A stretch of 64,000 bases of DNA from Candidatus Limivivens intestinipullorum (GTDB taxonomy: Bacteria; Bacillota; Clostridia; Lachnospirales; Lachnospiraceae). Below, in pieces: positions 43,525 through 52,004 of the stretch; within the stretch, counting starts at the first letter, position 1, and each line of letters begins with the position of its first letter. A program made the translations under genes and the position numbers. Where the stretch lies: positions 1 to 64,000 of the forward strand of contig DVIQ01000110.1 in the NCBI GenBank assembly GCA_018711185.1, in the 5' to 3' direction. The notes beneath the pieces are model-generated. The model was not told where the DNA came from. It did no database searches and saw only the letters and a program-made list of their open reading frames with translations.

Positions 43525-45249
43525 TCAAGCTGGCAGGCTGTCTTTTACACACAGCACGCCCCATCCCAGCCGCTCATTGGGATACGTCCGCTCCGCCGAA
43601 AGGTGTCTTGCCCCGCGGATCAGATAAGCCCGTATTTTTTCCCCGTAGAGGTATGGGTCGTTTCCCTCCGTTATTCCCCACTGCATCAGCATGGCCGCCG
43701 CCCCGGTCACAAAGGGCGTGGCGAAGGAGGTCCCGGTGGCCGGACCGTACCCGCCCCCCGGCGTTGTAGTGACGATCTCCACCCCTGGGGCGGCAAGATC
43801 CGGCTTCACCTGCCCGTTTCTGGTAAAGCCCCTGCCGGAAAAAGGCGCGTAGGTCATTCTCCTGGAATCGTAGGCACCTACAGCGATGATTTTTCCCGCT
43901 GTAGAGGGAATGGTCAGCGTTGTCTCCGGATCTGGACCGTAAAAACGGGTTCCCGTACCCGCCGTTCCCGTACCTGGCAGCCATATGTCAAAACGACCGT
44001 CCACAATCCTTTTGGGAGTCAGACGCACGGTCCACCGCCCGCTGTCGATGTAATCCACCGCCGGCAGAAAATCCAGAAAAATTTCCTGGGCCGTACTGTA
44101 AGGCCCAGGTTCCCCGTAGTAGGCCAGAATCTCCGTTTTTCCCGCCGCGAAGCGCTGGGCTCCCAGCCGCTCCCGCAGAGGGCCTATCGACTCCCCGTTT
44201 GGATGAATCAGCTCAATGTCAAATTCATCCACGTATTCTTTCCAGATCTGAATATTCAGGGATGGCTCATACTCCGCCACGGCCAGCTCCGTGTTTGCCG
44301 TCTGCCCCTCACGCAGTATACCGGAAGCGTGACGTCCCGCGCTCCCCTCGTTTCCTGTGCCGATGCAGATCACGCTTTTCCCTGTCCCGGCAATCCCGGA
44401 AAGGAAGGTAGCCACCAAGGATGTGCCGTCGTGGGAACCGTAGACATTCCCGAAGCTTAAATTCACGGCCACGGGCATTCCCAGAGAAATCCCTTTTTTC
44501 ACGGCGTAATCCACCGCCTGCATAAGCTCCGTGGTTCTTGGAAACCCGTTTTCCCTTGGGACTCCAAGCTTTACCGCCAGCAGTGAGCAAAGCGGCGCCA
44601 TTCCCCGGTAGACGCCCCCGGATGCCTGGCCGTTTCCCGCCGCGATTCCGGCCACCTGGGTTCCGTGGCCGGAGAAATCCGCAGAGGGCTCCAGACCGGA
44701 TTCCAACCGCTCTCCTCTCAGAAGGCGGTTTAAATCTTCCCTTGAAAACTCCGTCCCGATCCGGTATCCCACAGGCGGGCTTCCCGCCACCGTCTGATCC
44801 CAGAGCGCCTCGATCCGGGTGTTTCCATCCCCATCGCGAAAGTCCGGGTGCCGGAAGTCGATTCCGGAATCGATCACCGCCACCAGAATCCCCTTCCCGA
44901 ACAGGGCCGTCTTCTCCGTCTGGACCGCGCTGACACAAGAGGCCGCTTTTCCCTGGTTCACAGCGAAAAACAGCCTCTTTGGTTTCTCGATATATTCAAT
45001 TTCCGGACGCCCGGAGAGCTCCTGGATACGGGATTCCGGCAAAGTGACAATGGCGTATCCTCCCGTAAGGGGCGTAATGGAAATGCTCTCCTCCTCCAGA
45101 GCCCGGATGTCTCCGGTATAGCGCACAATCAAGTCCCAGACCTGTTCCTCCGGAACATACCCCACATCCAGCACCAGGGAGTCCTCCCTCTCCCTCTGGG
45201 TGGCTTCCAGAGCCAGGTTCAGAAGATTGTCAATTTTCTGATCGTTCAT
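43525..45249 (-). CDS. Subtilisin-like serine protease (S8)
   Basis: A 574-residue protease with the S8 triad: Asp about 127 in AVIDSGIDFRHPDF, His about 195 in FSGHGTQVAGI, and Ser in TGTSFATPFVTG near the C-terminus. The first about 100 residues look like a propeptide-type domain, and a beta-rich insertion separates His and Ser. The overall layout resembles the CspB-like proteases of Clostridia that activate spore germination, an inference from architecture. There is no obvious signal peptide, as in Csp proteins. The ATG at 45247-45249 follows AAGGAGCGCCAT. A perfect palindrome sits just upstream of that site. Confidence 0.88.
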   Translation of the reverse strand: MNDQKIDNLLNLALEATQREREDSLVLDVGYVPEEQVWDLIVRYTGDIRALEEESISITPLTGGYAIVTLPESRIQELSGRPEIEYIEKPKRLFFAVNQGKAASCVSAVQTEKTALFGKGILVAVIDSGIDFRHPDFRDGDGNTRIEALWDQTVAGSPPVGYRIGTEFSREDLNRLLRGERLESGLEPSADFSGHGTQVAGIAAGNGQASGGVYRGMAPLCSLLAVKLGVPRENGFPRTTELMQAVDYAVKKGISLGMPVAVNLSFGNVYGSHDGTSLVATFLSGIAGTGKSVICIGTGNEGSAGRHASGILREGQTANTELAVAEYEPSLNIQIWKEYVDEFDIELIHPNGESIGPLRERLGAQRFAAGKTEILAYYGEPGPYSTAQEIFLDFLPAVDYIDSGRWTVRLTPKRIVDGRFDIWLPGTGTAGTGTRFYGPDPETTLTIPSTAGKIIAVGAYDSRRMTYAPFSGRGFTRNGQVKPDLAAPGVEIVTTTPGGGYGPATGTSFATPFVTGAAAMLMQWGITEGNDPYLYGEKIRAYLIRGARHLSAERTYPNERLGWGVLCVKDSLPA

Positions 45250-45263
45250 ATGGCGCTCCTTCC

Positions 45264-45292
45264 GTAACGGTTCAACCATGCTGAACCGTTAC
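45264..45292. repeat. Palindrome GTAACGGTTCA / TGAACCGTTAC
   Basis: Perfect 11-bp arms around ACCATGC, immediately upstream of the ribosome-binding site of the S8 protease gene. Partial versions occur in other intergenic places of the window. Confidence 0.85.
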
Positions 45293-45552
45293 TGGCTCAC
45301 AGCACTGCTGCCCGCGTTCCGCTGCCCGGCAAATCCCTGTCCGCGGCAAGGCATGGCAGACTCAGCTTACCGCGCAAGCTTTTGGTTCACGCCTCCCGCA
45401 TGGGACGCGGTTTCGCCATCTACGTTTTTTATCAGCCTATGCGTTTTCTCCCGCGTTCTTTCCTTCTTTTTCAAAAAGGCTGCCTTTTCCCGGGAACACG
45501 CCGGCCGGATGCTCTGCGGGGTGTCCGCGGATCTGCAGACGAACCCGCCGCG

Positions 45553-46257
45553 TCACGCTCCCAGATACGCCTTTTTCACGTCCGCGTTGTTTAAAAGCTC
45601 ACGCCCGGTTCCCGTCATGACGATTCTTCCCGTCTCCAGAACATAAGCCCGGTCCGCGATGGACAGAGCCATTTTCGCGTTCTGTTCCACAAGAAGCACG
45701 GTGATGCCCTGCTTATGTACCTCTTTAATGATATCGAAAATTTCCCGGATGAGAATGGGAGAAAGACCCATAGAGGGCTCATCCATCAGCAGGATTCCGG
45801 GCCGGCTCATAAGGGCCCGGCCCACGGCCAGCATCTGCTGCTCCCCTCCTGAAAGGGTTCCCGCAAGCTGCTTTTTCCGCTCCTCAAGCCTTGGAAAGCG
45901 CTGAAAAATTTCTTTTATGCTCTCCTTAATCCGCTCCCGGTCCTTTCCCATATAAGCTCCCATTTCCAGGTTTTCTTCCACAGTCATAGTGGGAAATACA
46001 TGGCGGCCCTCCGGCACATGAGCCACCCCCAGGGTGACGATTCTGCTTGGCAGGGTTTTTAAAAGATCCTGGCCGTTGTACTCCACCGAGCCGGATTTTG
46101 CCTGATGCAGACCGGTAATACTCCGCAGAATCGTGGTCTTTCCGGCCCCGTTGGCGCCGATCAGAGAAACGATTTCGCCATCCTTTACCTCAAGACTTAC
46201 GTCGTGGATTGCATGGATTGCTCCGTAACACACGTTTAAATTCGAAAGCTTCAGCAT
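45553..46257 (-). CDS. livF: Branched-chain amino acid-type ABC ATPase LivF (system 1)
   Basis: A 234-residue ATPase of the HAAT import family: Walker A GANGAGKTT (about 33-41), signature LSGGEQQM, Walker B ILLMDEPSMGLSP, the SMGL being typical of LivF. It couples ATP hydrolysis to import with LivG. Last gene of system 1 and overlapping livG by seven bases. Substrate of the system is not determined by the ATPase. Confidence 0.94.
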   Translation of the reverse strand: MLKLSNLNVCYGAIHAIHDVSLEVKDGEIVSLIGANGAGKTTILRSITGLHQAKSGSVEYNGQDLLKTLPSRIVTLGVAHVPEGRHVFPTMTVEENLEMGAYMGKDRERIKESIKEIFQRFPRLEERKKQLAGTLSGGEQQMLAVGRALMSRPGILLMDEPSMGLSPILIREIFDIIKEVHKQGITVLLVEQNAKMALSIADRAYVLETGRIVMTGTGRELLNNADVKKAYLGA

Positions 46258-47057
46258 GCGTCCTCCTCCTCCTCGTCTTTTCCAAGATAGGCCTCGATGA
46301 CCCTTGGATTGTCGGCGATTTCCTCCGGCGTGCCGGAGGCGATGGTTACGCCATAGTCGATGACCTGAATCCTCTCGCAGATCTTCATGACCAGGCTCAT
46401 ATCGTGTTCGATCAGGAGTACCGAGATATTCAGTTTTTCCCGGATCAGGCGGATAATATCCAGAAGCTGGGCCGTCTCCGTAGGGTTCATACCCGCCGCC
46501 GGCTCATCCAGCAGAAGCACCTTCATCCCTGTGGCCAGGGCTCTGGCGATTTCCAGCCTTCTCTGCTGGCCGTAGGGCAGGTTCTCGGCCGTCACATCCG
46601 CCTTATCCCCCAGGCGGACCAGCTCAAGGAGCTCCAGCGCCTTCCCCTGTATCTCCTTTTCCTCTTCCCAGTAGCCTTTTCTCCGGAACAGGGCAGAAAA
46701 CAGGCCGTATTTCATGTGCATATTCATGGCGGCTTTTACATTCTCCGCCGCTGTCAGCTTCTTAAACAGACGGATATTCTGGAACGTCCTGGCAATGCCC
46801 GCCTCCACCACCTGATGGGGCTTTTTCCCGTTCATCTTTTCTCCGTCCAGGAAAAAGCTTCCCTCCGTGGGCTGGTAAACCCCGGTCAGCATGTTAAACA
46901 CCGTGGTCTTCCCGGCGCCGTTTGGTCCGATGAGGCCCACCAGCTCGCCCCGGTAAATCGCCATATTAAAATCCTGCACCGCTTTCAGTCCGCCAAACTG
47001 GATCCCAAGACTTTTTGCCTCCAGAATCGGCATAGCGGTTTCCGCTGTCTTACTCAT
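46251..47057 (-). CDS. livG: Branched-chain amino acid-type ABC ATPase LivG (system 1)
   Basis: A 268-residue ATPase with Walker A GPNGAGKTT, the LivG-type signature LPYGQQRRLEIARAL in place of LSGGQ, and Walker B VLLLDEPAAGMNP, followed by SVLLIEHDM with the H-loop. AAGMNPTET is diagnostic of LivG. It overlaps livM by eight bases and livF by seven. Confidence 0.94.
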   Translation of the reverse strand: MSKTAETAMPILEAKSLGIQFGGLKAVQDFNMAIYRGELVGLIGPNGAGKTTVFNMLTGVYQPTEGSFFLDGEKMNGKKPHQVVEAGIARTFQNIRLFKKLTAAENVKAAMNMHMKYGLFSALFRRKGYWEEEKEIQGKALELLELVRLGDKADVTAENLPYGQQRRLEIARALATGMKVLLLDEPAAGMNPTETAQLLDIIRLIREKLNISVLLIEHDMSLVMKICERIQVIDYGVTIASGTPEEIADNPRVIEAYLGKDEEEEDAC

Positions 47058-48051
47058 GTACCACGCCTCCCGTCCGTTTCTTTTTTTGCGGCCCCTTCTT
47101 CAAAAGCCTGGCAAGGGAAAATTCCCAGGTTCCGAAGATTCCGCCGGGCCGGAAGATCATCACCAGAATCAGAACCACCGAGTACATCAGCATCCGGTAG
47201 GTGGAGAACTGGCGCATCAGCTCCGGCAGGGCGGAGAGGAAGGCCGCGCCGATGACCGACCCCGTCAGTGAGCCCGTACCGCCGATAATGACTTCTGTCA
47301 GAAATTCCGATGAATACATAAAGCTGAAATTCGTGGGAATCATCGCCGTCATGTAGTGAGCGTATATGGCCCCGGCCACCCCGGCGAAAAAGGCGGAAAA
47401 GGTAAACGTCAGCACCTTGTAGTAGGTGACGTTGATGCCGCTGGCCGAGGCCGCTATGTAGTCCTCCCGGATGGCCGTCACCGTTCTGCCGAACCTGGAC
47501 CGCACATACATATACATGAGCGCGACGCAGACCACCATCACCCAGAAGCACCAGTAAAAATTCGACAGGGAGCGGATGCCGCTTAGAGTCCGGCCCCCTC
47601 CGGTGATGTCAAAATTACAGAAGGCCACCCGGATGATCTCCGCGAAAGCCACCGTGACGATGCACAGGTAATCCCCCCGCAGGCGGAGGGCCGGAATCCC
47701 CACCAGAACCCCCGCCACCGCGGCTGCGATGCCGCCGATGATGAGCGCCATCAGAAACACCAGAAAGTCCGGTATTCCCGTTTCCGGCAAAAATCCGGTG
47801 AAGATGGCCGAGGCGTAGGCGCCTACGGACATAAAGCCCGCGTGGCCTAGGGAGAACTCCCCCATGAAGCCTGTGAGGAGATTCAGGGAGGCTACCATGA
47901 TAATGGTATAGCAGGCCGTGGTGCAGATTCCCTTTACATAATTCGTCCTGGAACCCAGAATATTGGACTCAAACAGCGCCGCCAGCAAAAGAAACACCGC
48001 CAAAACCCCCACGAAATTGATAAAATAAGATTTTTTCTTTTCCCTTGGCAT
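47050..48051 (-). CDS. livM: Branched-chain amino acid-type permease LivM (system 1)
   Basis: A 333-residue polytopic permease of the LivM branch, with about eight or nine membrane segments and the family pattern GHAGFMSVGAYASA and LRLRGDYLCIVTVAFAEIIR. It forms the translocation channel with LivH. N-terminus basic and cytoplasmic. Lies 12 bases after livH. Confidence 0.94.
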   Translation of the reverse strand: MPREKKKSYFINFVGVLAVFLLLAALFESNILGSRTNYVKGICTTACYTIIMVASLNLLTGFMGEFSLGHAGFMSVGAYASAIFTGFLPETGIPDFLVFLMALIIGGIAAAVAGVLVGIPALRLRGDYLCIVTVAFAEIIRVAFCNFDITGGGRTLSGIRSLSNFYWCFWVMVVCVALMYMYVRSRFGRTVTAIREDYIAASASGINVTYYKVLTFTFSAFFAGVAGAIYAHYMTAMIPTNFSFMYSSEFLTEVIIGGTGSLTGSVIGAAFLSALPELMRQFSTYRMLMYSVVLILVMIFRPGGIFGTWEFSLARLLKKGPQKKKRTGGVVHE

Positions 48052-48063
48052 AGCCAGACCTCC

Positions 48064-48957
48064 TTATACCTTTTCCCCCACATTCTTTCCCAGAATACCG
48101 GCAGGCTTAACCAGCAGCACTACAATGAGGATGCCGTAGGTAATGGCCTCATACCAGCCCGGGGCGATGTAGACCTTCACAAAAATCTCGATCAGGCCCA
48201 CCACCAGGCCTCCAAGCATGGCCCCCGGAATGATGCCGATGCCGCCCAGAACGGCCGCAATAAAAGCCTTCAGTCCCATCATAGATCCCATGTCCATGGT
48301 AGCTCTGGGATAGGTCGCGCAGTACATCAGGGCCGCCACCGCCGCCAGGCCGGAGCCGATGGCGAAGGTGATGGTGATAATCTTGTTCACATGAATCCCC
48401 ACAAGCACCGAGGCCTCTTTATCCTGGGGAACCGCCCGCATGGCTTTTCCAAGCCTCGTCTTTTTTACAAAAAGCTGCAGGGCAATCATCATGGCAATTC
48501 CGATTCCCAGGGTCAGCAGGTATTTCAGCTGCAGGGTCGCTCCCAAAAACTGGAAGGTTGGCAGCGTAAAGATGGTCGCTATAGACTTGGGACTGGCGCC
48601 GAAAAGCACCATCGCCAGATTTTCCAGAAAAACGCTCATGGCCAGAGCCGTAATCAGAGCGGACATACTCCCGGCGTTTCTCACCGGACGGTAGGCGATC
48701 ACTTCCACCGCCACACCCACGGCCACACATACCGCGATGGCCGCGAACACAGCCAGGAACGCCGGCATTCCGGCATTTATCATCAGCGGAACCGTATAAA
48801 ACAAGGTGTAGCTGCCCACCATGATGAAATCGCCGTGGGCAAAATTAATCATGCGGATAATTCCATAGACCATTGTGTATCCCAGGGCAATCAGCGCGTA
48901 GATGGCTCCCTGGTTCAAGCCGTTTACCAGGCTTTGCAGAAATAACGATAATGCCAC
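48064..48957 (-). CDS. livH: Branched-chain amino acid-type permease LivH (system 1)
   Basis: A 297-residue permease of the LivH branch with the conserved GAIYALIALGYTMVYGIIRMINFAHGD near the N-terminus and AVLGGIGIIPGAMLGG near residue 225. About eight membrane segments. It follows the binding-protein gene by 28 bases. Confidence 0.95.
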   Translation of the reverse strand: MALSLFLQSLVNGLNQGAIYALIALGYTMVYGIIRMINFAHGDFIMVGSYTLFYTVPLMINAGMPAFLAVFAAIAVCVAVGVAVEVIAYRPVRNAGSMSALITALAMSVFLENLAMVLFGASPKSIATIFTLPTFQFLGATLQLKYLLTLGIGIAMMIALQLFVKKTRLGKAMRAVPQDKEASVLVGIHVNKIITITFAIGSGLAAVAALMYCATYPRATMDMGSMMGLKAFIAAVLGGIGIIPGAMLGGLVVGLIEIFVKVYIAPGWYEAITYGILIVVLLVKPAGILGKNVGEKV

Positions 48958-48985
48958 GCTCTCATCCTCCTAACCATTTCGGCCT

Positions 48986-50128
48986 TTATTCCTCCGGACT
49001 GATGGTCATATACCATTTGCAGGCCCCGTCCTCAAAAGTGTTCACCACTACGTCCTTTACAGGATCTCCGGTATCGTTTAAGGTAAAGCTTCCGGTAACG
49101 CCGGAAAATTCCAGGTTCGTCATGCCGGTCTTAATGGATTCCGTATCCGTTCCTCCGCCCTTCTGCGCCGCCTCGTAAACCATGTAGATGGCGTCGTAGT
49201 ACAGAGCCGCGCAGGCCGTCAGAGAATCGCTTCCGTACTGCTCCGTAAATTTCGTCACGTAATTCTGAACGGTTTCCGAGGTATCCTCATAGGAAAAATG
49301 ATTGGTGTAAAAAGCATTGTTAAAGGCCGTCTCCAGGCCTGTAGTGCTGCAGCCGTCCCAGGCGTCGCCGCCTACGATGGCTCCCGTAAAGCCCGCGTCC
49401 CTGGCCTGCTGCACCAGAAGGGGCACCGTGTCAAGGAAGCAGGGATAAAACAGCATATCCGCTCCCGAAGCCACCGCCTGGGATACCTGGGCCGTAAAGT
49501 CCGTGTCCTTCGTAGTACACTGGCCCTCATAGACGATCTCAATGCCGTTCTCCTGGGCCGCCTCCTTGAAGGCCTCATACAGCCCGTTGGAATAGTCATC
49601 ATCGTTGGCGAAAATCACCGCCGCCGTAGCATAGCCCTGCTCCTTAGCGAACTGAGCCGCCATGGTTCCCTGATAGGGATCGATAAAGCAGGTCCGGAAA
49701 ATGTAATCGCCCACTTCCGTAACCTCATAATTCGTAGATCCCGGAGAGATCATGACGATCTGATCCTGCTGGGCCAGCTCCGCCATGGGGATGGAGCAGG
49801 AAGAATTATAGGTTCCCACAATCACATCCGGGTCGTCTGCCATCAAAGAATTGTAGGCATTAATGGCCTGCTTGGAATCCGAGGCATCGTCCACCGGCTC
49901 GCCGCCGTTTACAATCTCGATCTGATAGCCCCCCAGAGCGTTGATCTCCTCCACTGCCATCTCCACCGAATGAGCGGAGCCCTCGCCCAGCACCGCCAAA
50001 GCCCCGGTCATGGGGGCGCACACGCCGATGCGGATTACATTGTCCTCCTCTTCTCCGAAAGCCGTCTGGCCGATTCCCAGAGAGGCCAGCATGGAAACGC
50101 TCAAAAGAATACTCATCGCTTTTTTCAT
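48986..50128 (-). CDS. HAAT-family solute-binding protein (system 1), no lipobox
   Basis: A 380-residue periplasmic-binding-protein-fold receptor of the Leu/Ile/Val type (VIRIGVCAPMTGALAVLGEGS, VVGTYNSSCSIPMAELAQ, ALYYDAIYMVYEAA). The N-terminus is a normal signal peptide (MKKAMSILLSVSMLASLGIG...AFG) with no lipobox cysteine, so it is not predicted to be lipid-anchored, unlike most Gram-positive binding proteins. The start at 50126-50128 follows GAGGAAGATTATT. Ligand contacts cannot be assigned; amino acids, amides and other small amines are all known for the family. Confidence 0.9.
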   Translation of the reverse strand: MKKAMSILLSVSMLASLGIGQTAFGEEEDNVIRIGVCAPMTGALAVLGEGSAHSVEMAVEEINALGGYQIEIVNGGEPVDDASDSKQAINAYNSLMADDPDVIVGTYNSSCSIPMAELAQQDQIVMISPGSTNYEVTEVGDYIFRTCFIDPYQGTMAAQFAKEQGYATAAVIFANDDDYSNGLYEAFKEAAQENGIEIVYEGQCTTKDTDFTAQVSQAVASGADMLFYPCFLDTVPLLVQQARDAGFTGAIVGGDAWDGCSTTGLETAFNNAFYTNHFSYEDTSETVQNYVTKFTEQYGSDSLTACAALYYDAIYMVYEAAQKGGGTDTESIKTGMTNLEFSGVTGSFTLNDTGDPVKDVVVNTFEDGACKWYMTISPEE

Positions 50129-50189
50129 AATAATCTTCCTCCTCATTCTCTATTCAAAATCCTGTTGGCGAACCCTCCGGCACAGCCCT

Positions 50190-50822
50190 CTAGGGCATGG
50201 GAACCCCAAACCGCTCGTACACCTGGTATTCGATTACTCTGGCGCACTGTTCATAGGTCAGCCCCTCTGTATTCAGGCACAAGTCGTAATTATACGGGTC
50301 CTCCCACTCCCTTCCCGTGTGGTATTTATAATAGGCCCTCCGGTATTTGTCCGTCTTGGCAATGTATTTTTCCGCCTCCCGCTCGGTGATCCCCTGGCGC
50401 TTCGCCTCCTTTCGCACACAGGTTTTCAGGGGCGCGTACAGAAATACCTTCAGCACATTTGGGTAATCCTGAAGAATGTAGTCGCAGGCGCGGCCGATGC
50501 AGATATAGGATTCCCGCTCTGCCAGGCCTTTCAGAACCTTGGCCTGATAGTTGAACAAATTTTCATCCGACGTAAAGTTTCCGCTCTCCGGAGGGATCAG
50601 CTCTCCGTTGTAAACCTTCCTGGAAATCCGGTACAGAAGGCTGTTTTTCATATGTTCATCCACCTTGGAAAACAGGGCCTCGCTGATGCCGCTCTCCTCT
50701 GAAGCCAGCTGCAGAAGCTTCCTGTCGTACATATCGATGCCGTAGGCGTCCGCCAGGATTTTGCTGACGGAGGTAGCCCCGCTGCCGCAGGTTCTCGTGA
50801 CGGCGATCACAAATCGTTCCAT
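50190..50822 (-). CDS. Cytidylate-kinase-like P-loop protein (system 1)
   Basis: A 210-residue protein of the cytidylate-kinase-like family (Cytidylate_kin2). The P-loop is degenerate: TRTCGSGATSVSK, with no lysine directly before Ser/Thr. Further family segments are YDRKLLQLASEESGI, NLFNYQAKVLKGLAERESYICIGRACDYIL and YKYHTGREWEDPYNYDLCLNT. The substrate of this family is not established. It lies between the alcohol dehydrogenase gene and the system 1 binding-protein gene, and is a paralogue of the protein at 54860-55489. Confidence 0.85.
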   Translation of the reverse strand: MERFVIAVTRTCGSGATSVSKILADAYGIDMYDRKLLQLASEESGISEALFSKVDEHMKNSLLYRISRKVYNGELIPPESGNFTSDENLFNYQAKVLKGLAERESYICIGRACDYILQDYPNVLKVFLYAPLKTCVRKEAKRQGITEREAEKYIAKTDKYRRAYYKYHTGREWEDPYNYDLCLNTEGLTYEQCARVIEYQVYERFGVPMP

Positions 50823-50839
50823 TTTCTCTCACATCCTTT

Positions 50840-51994
50840 CTACTCCCAAAGTCCTCTGTACAGCGAAAGAATGACGTCTTTGTCTACAGATTTTCTCGTA
50901 TTCTGCGGGCTGCCGCTTGCAAGGGCATCCTCTGCCATCTTTTCCATGGATCCGAAAAACCGTTCCTTATCCACCCCAAACTCCTCCAGGGTGGGGATCC
51001 GGCAATGGAGGATCAGTCCCCGGATGCCCTCCAAAAAGTTTTTGGCGGCCTCTTCGTCGCTGTCCCTGGAATCCGCAAGCCCGGCCGCCCTTGCCATGTC
51101 CGCGAATCGAACGCAGGCTCCGCCCAGAGCGTACGCGAAGCAGTCCGGCAAAAGCATGGCGTTGGATACTCCGTGGGGTACATGGAACAGGGCGCCGATG
51201 GGGCGGCTCATTCCGTGAATCAGCGTCACGGAGGAATTGTTAAATGCCGCGCCCGCTTCAAAGGCCGCCAGCGCCATCTCCTCTCTGGCTTTGTCGTTTC
51301 CGGGATTTTCGTAGGCTTCCGGCAGGAAAGCAAAAATCCGTTTCACCGCCGACAGCGCCAGGGTGTCCGCCAATGGCTGAGCCTTTTTAGATGTATACGC
51401 CTCCGCGGCATGAGTCAGAGCGTCCAGCCCCGTGGCCGCCGTCACGGACGGCGGGGCGCTTTCGGAAAGGGCCGGATCCAGAACCGCCAGATCCGGCATC
51501 AGGCAAGGCCCCTTCAGGAGCATCTTTATCCCTTTTTCCGTATCCGTGATAATGGTAAACTGGGTCGTCTCCGATCCGGTGCCCGCCGTTGTGGGGATGG
51601 CCGCCATGGGCGGGAGCGCTTCCTCAATCACCTTTCCGTAATACTCCGCCGCCCTTTTTCCTCCCGCTGCCTGCACCGCGATGGCCTTCATAGAATCCAG
51701 GGGGCTTCCGCCACCGAAGCCAATGAGGAAATCGCATGCCTCTTTTTTGTAGGCTTCCGTGCCCCGATCGATCATCCAGTCCTCTGGTTCCCCGGTAATT
51801 CCGGCAAAAACGGACGAGGAAACGCCTCTCTTCTCCAGTTCTCTCTGAAGAGCTTCCACGCCTCCCAGGGCCGCCACATGGGGGCCGGTGACAATCAGGG
51901 CTTTTTTCCCCATCCGTCTTATATATTCCGCGGATGCCCCCAGCGCCTCTTTTCCCCAGATAACCCGGGGCGGAACCAAAAATTCTCTTGCCAT
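50840..51994 (-). CDS. Iron-containing (type III) alcohol dehydrogenase
   Basis: A 384-residue NAD(P)-dependent dehydrogenase. It shows the nucleotide-binding GFGGGSPLDSMKAIA and PTTAGTGSETT, and the metal ligands Asp and His in TGLDALTHAAEAY, then His in LIHGMSRPIGALFHVPHG. The family reduces aldehydes or oxidises alcohols. The ATG at 51992-51994 sits behind AAGGAGGAGGCC. It lies 10 bases after the aminotransferase gene, so the pair probably work in sequence: amine to aldehyde, then aldehyde to alcohol. Sulfoacetaldehyde reductases of gut anaerobes belong to this class, but so do many others. Confidence 0.92.
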   Translation of the reverse strand: MAREFLVPPRVIWGKEALGASAEYIRRMGKKALIVTGPHVAALGGVEALQRELEKRGVSSSVFAGITGEPEDWMIDRGTEAYKKEACDFLIGFGGGSPLDSMKAIAVQAAGGKRAAEYYGKVIEEALPPMAAIPTTAGTGSETTQFTIITDTEKGIKMLLKGPCLMPDLAVLDPALSESAPPSVTAATGLDALTHAAEAYTSKKAQPLADTLALSAVKRIFAFLPEAYENPGNDKAREEMALAAFEAGAAFNNSSVTLIHGMSRPIGALFHVPHGVSNAMLLPDCFAYALGGACVRFADMARAAGLADSRDSDEEAAKNFLEGIRGLILHCRIPTLEEFGVDKERFFGSMEKMAEDALASGSPQNTRKSVDKDVILSLYRGLWE

Positions 51995-52004
51995 GGCCTC
52001 CTCC

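Noticed and set aside
45280-45552. A gene between the S8 protease and livF genes
   Set aside because: Plus-strand frames exist, but have no ribosome-binding site or protein-like composition; the gap holds a palindrome and a weak AAAAGGCAGCCTTTTT hairpin.
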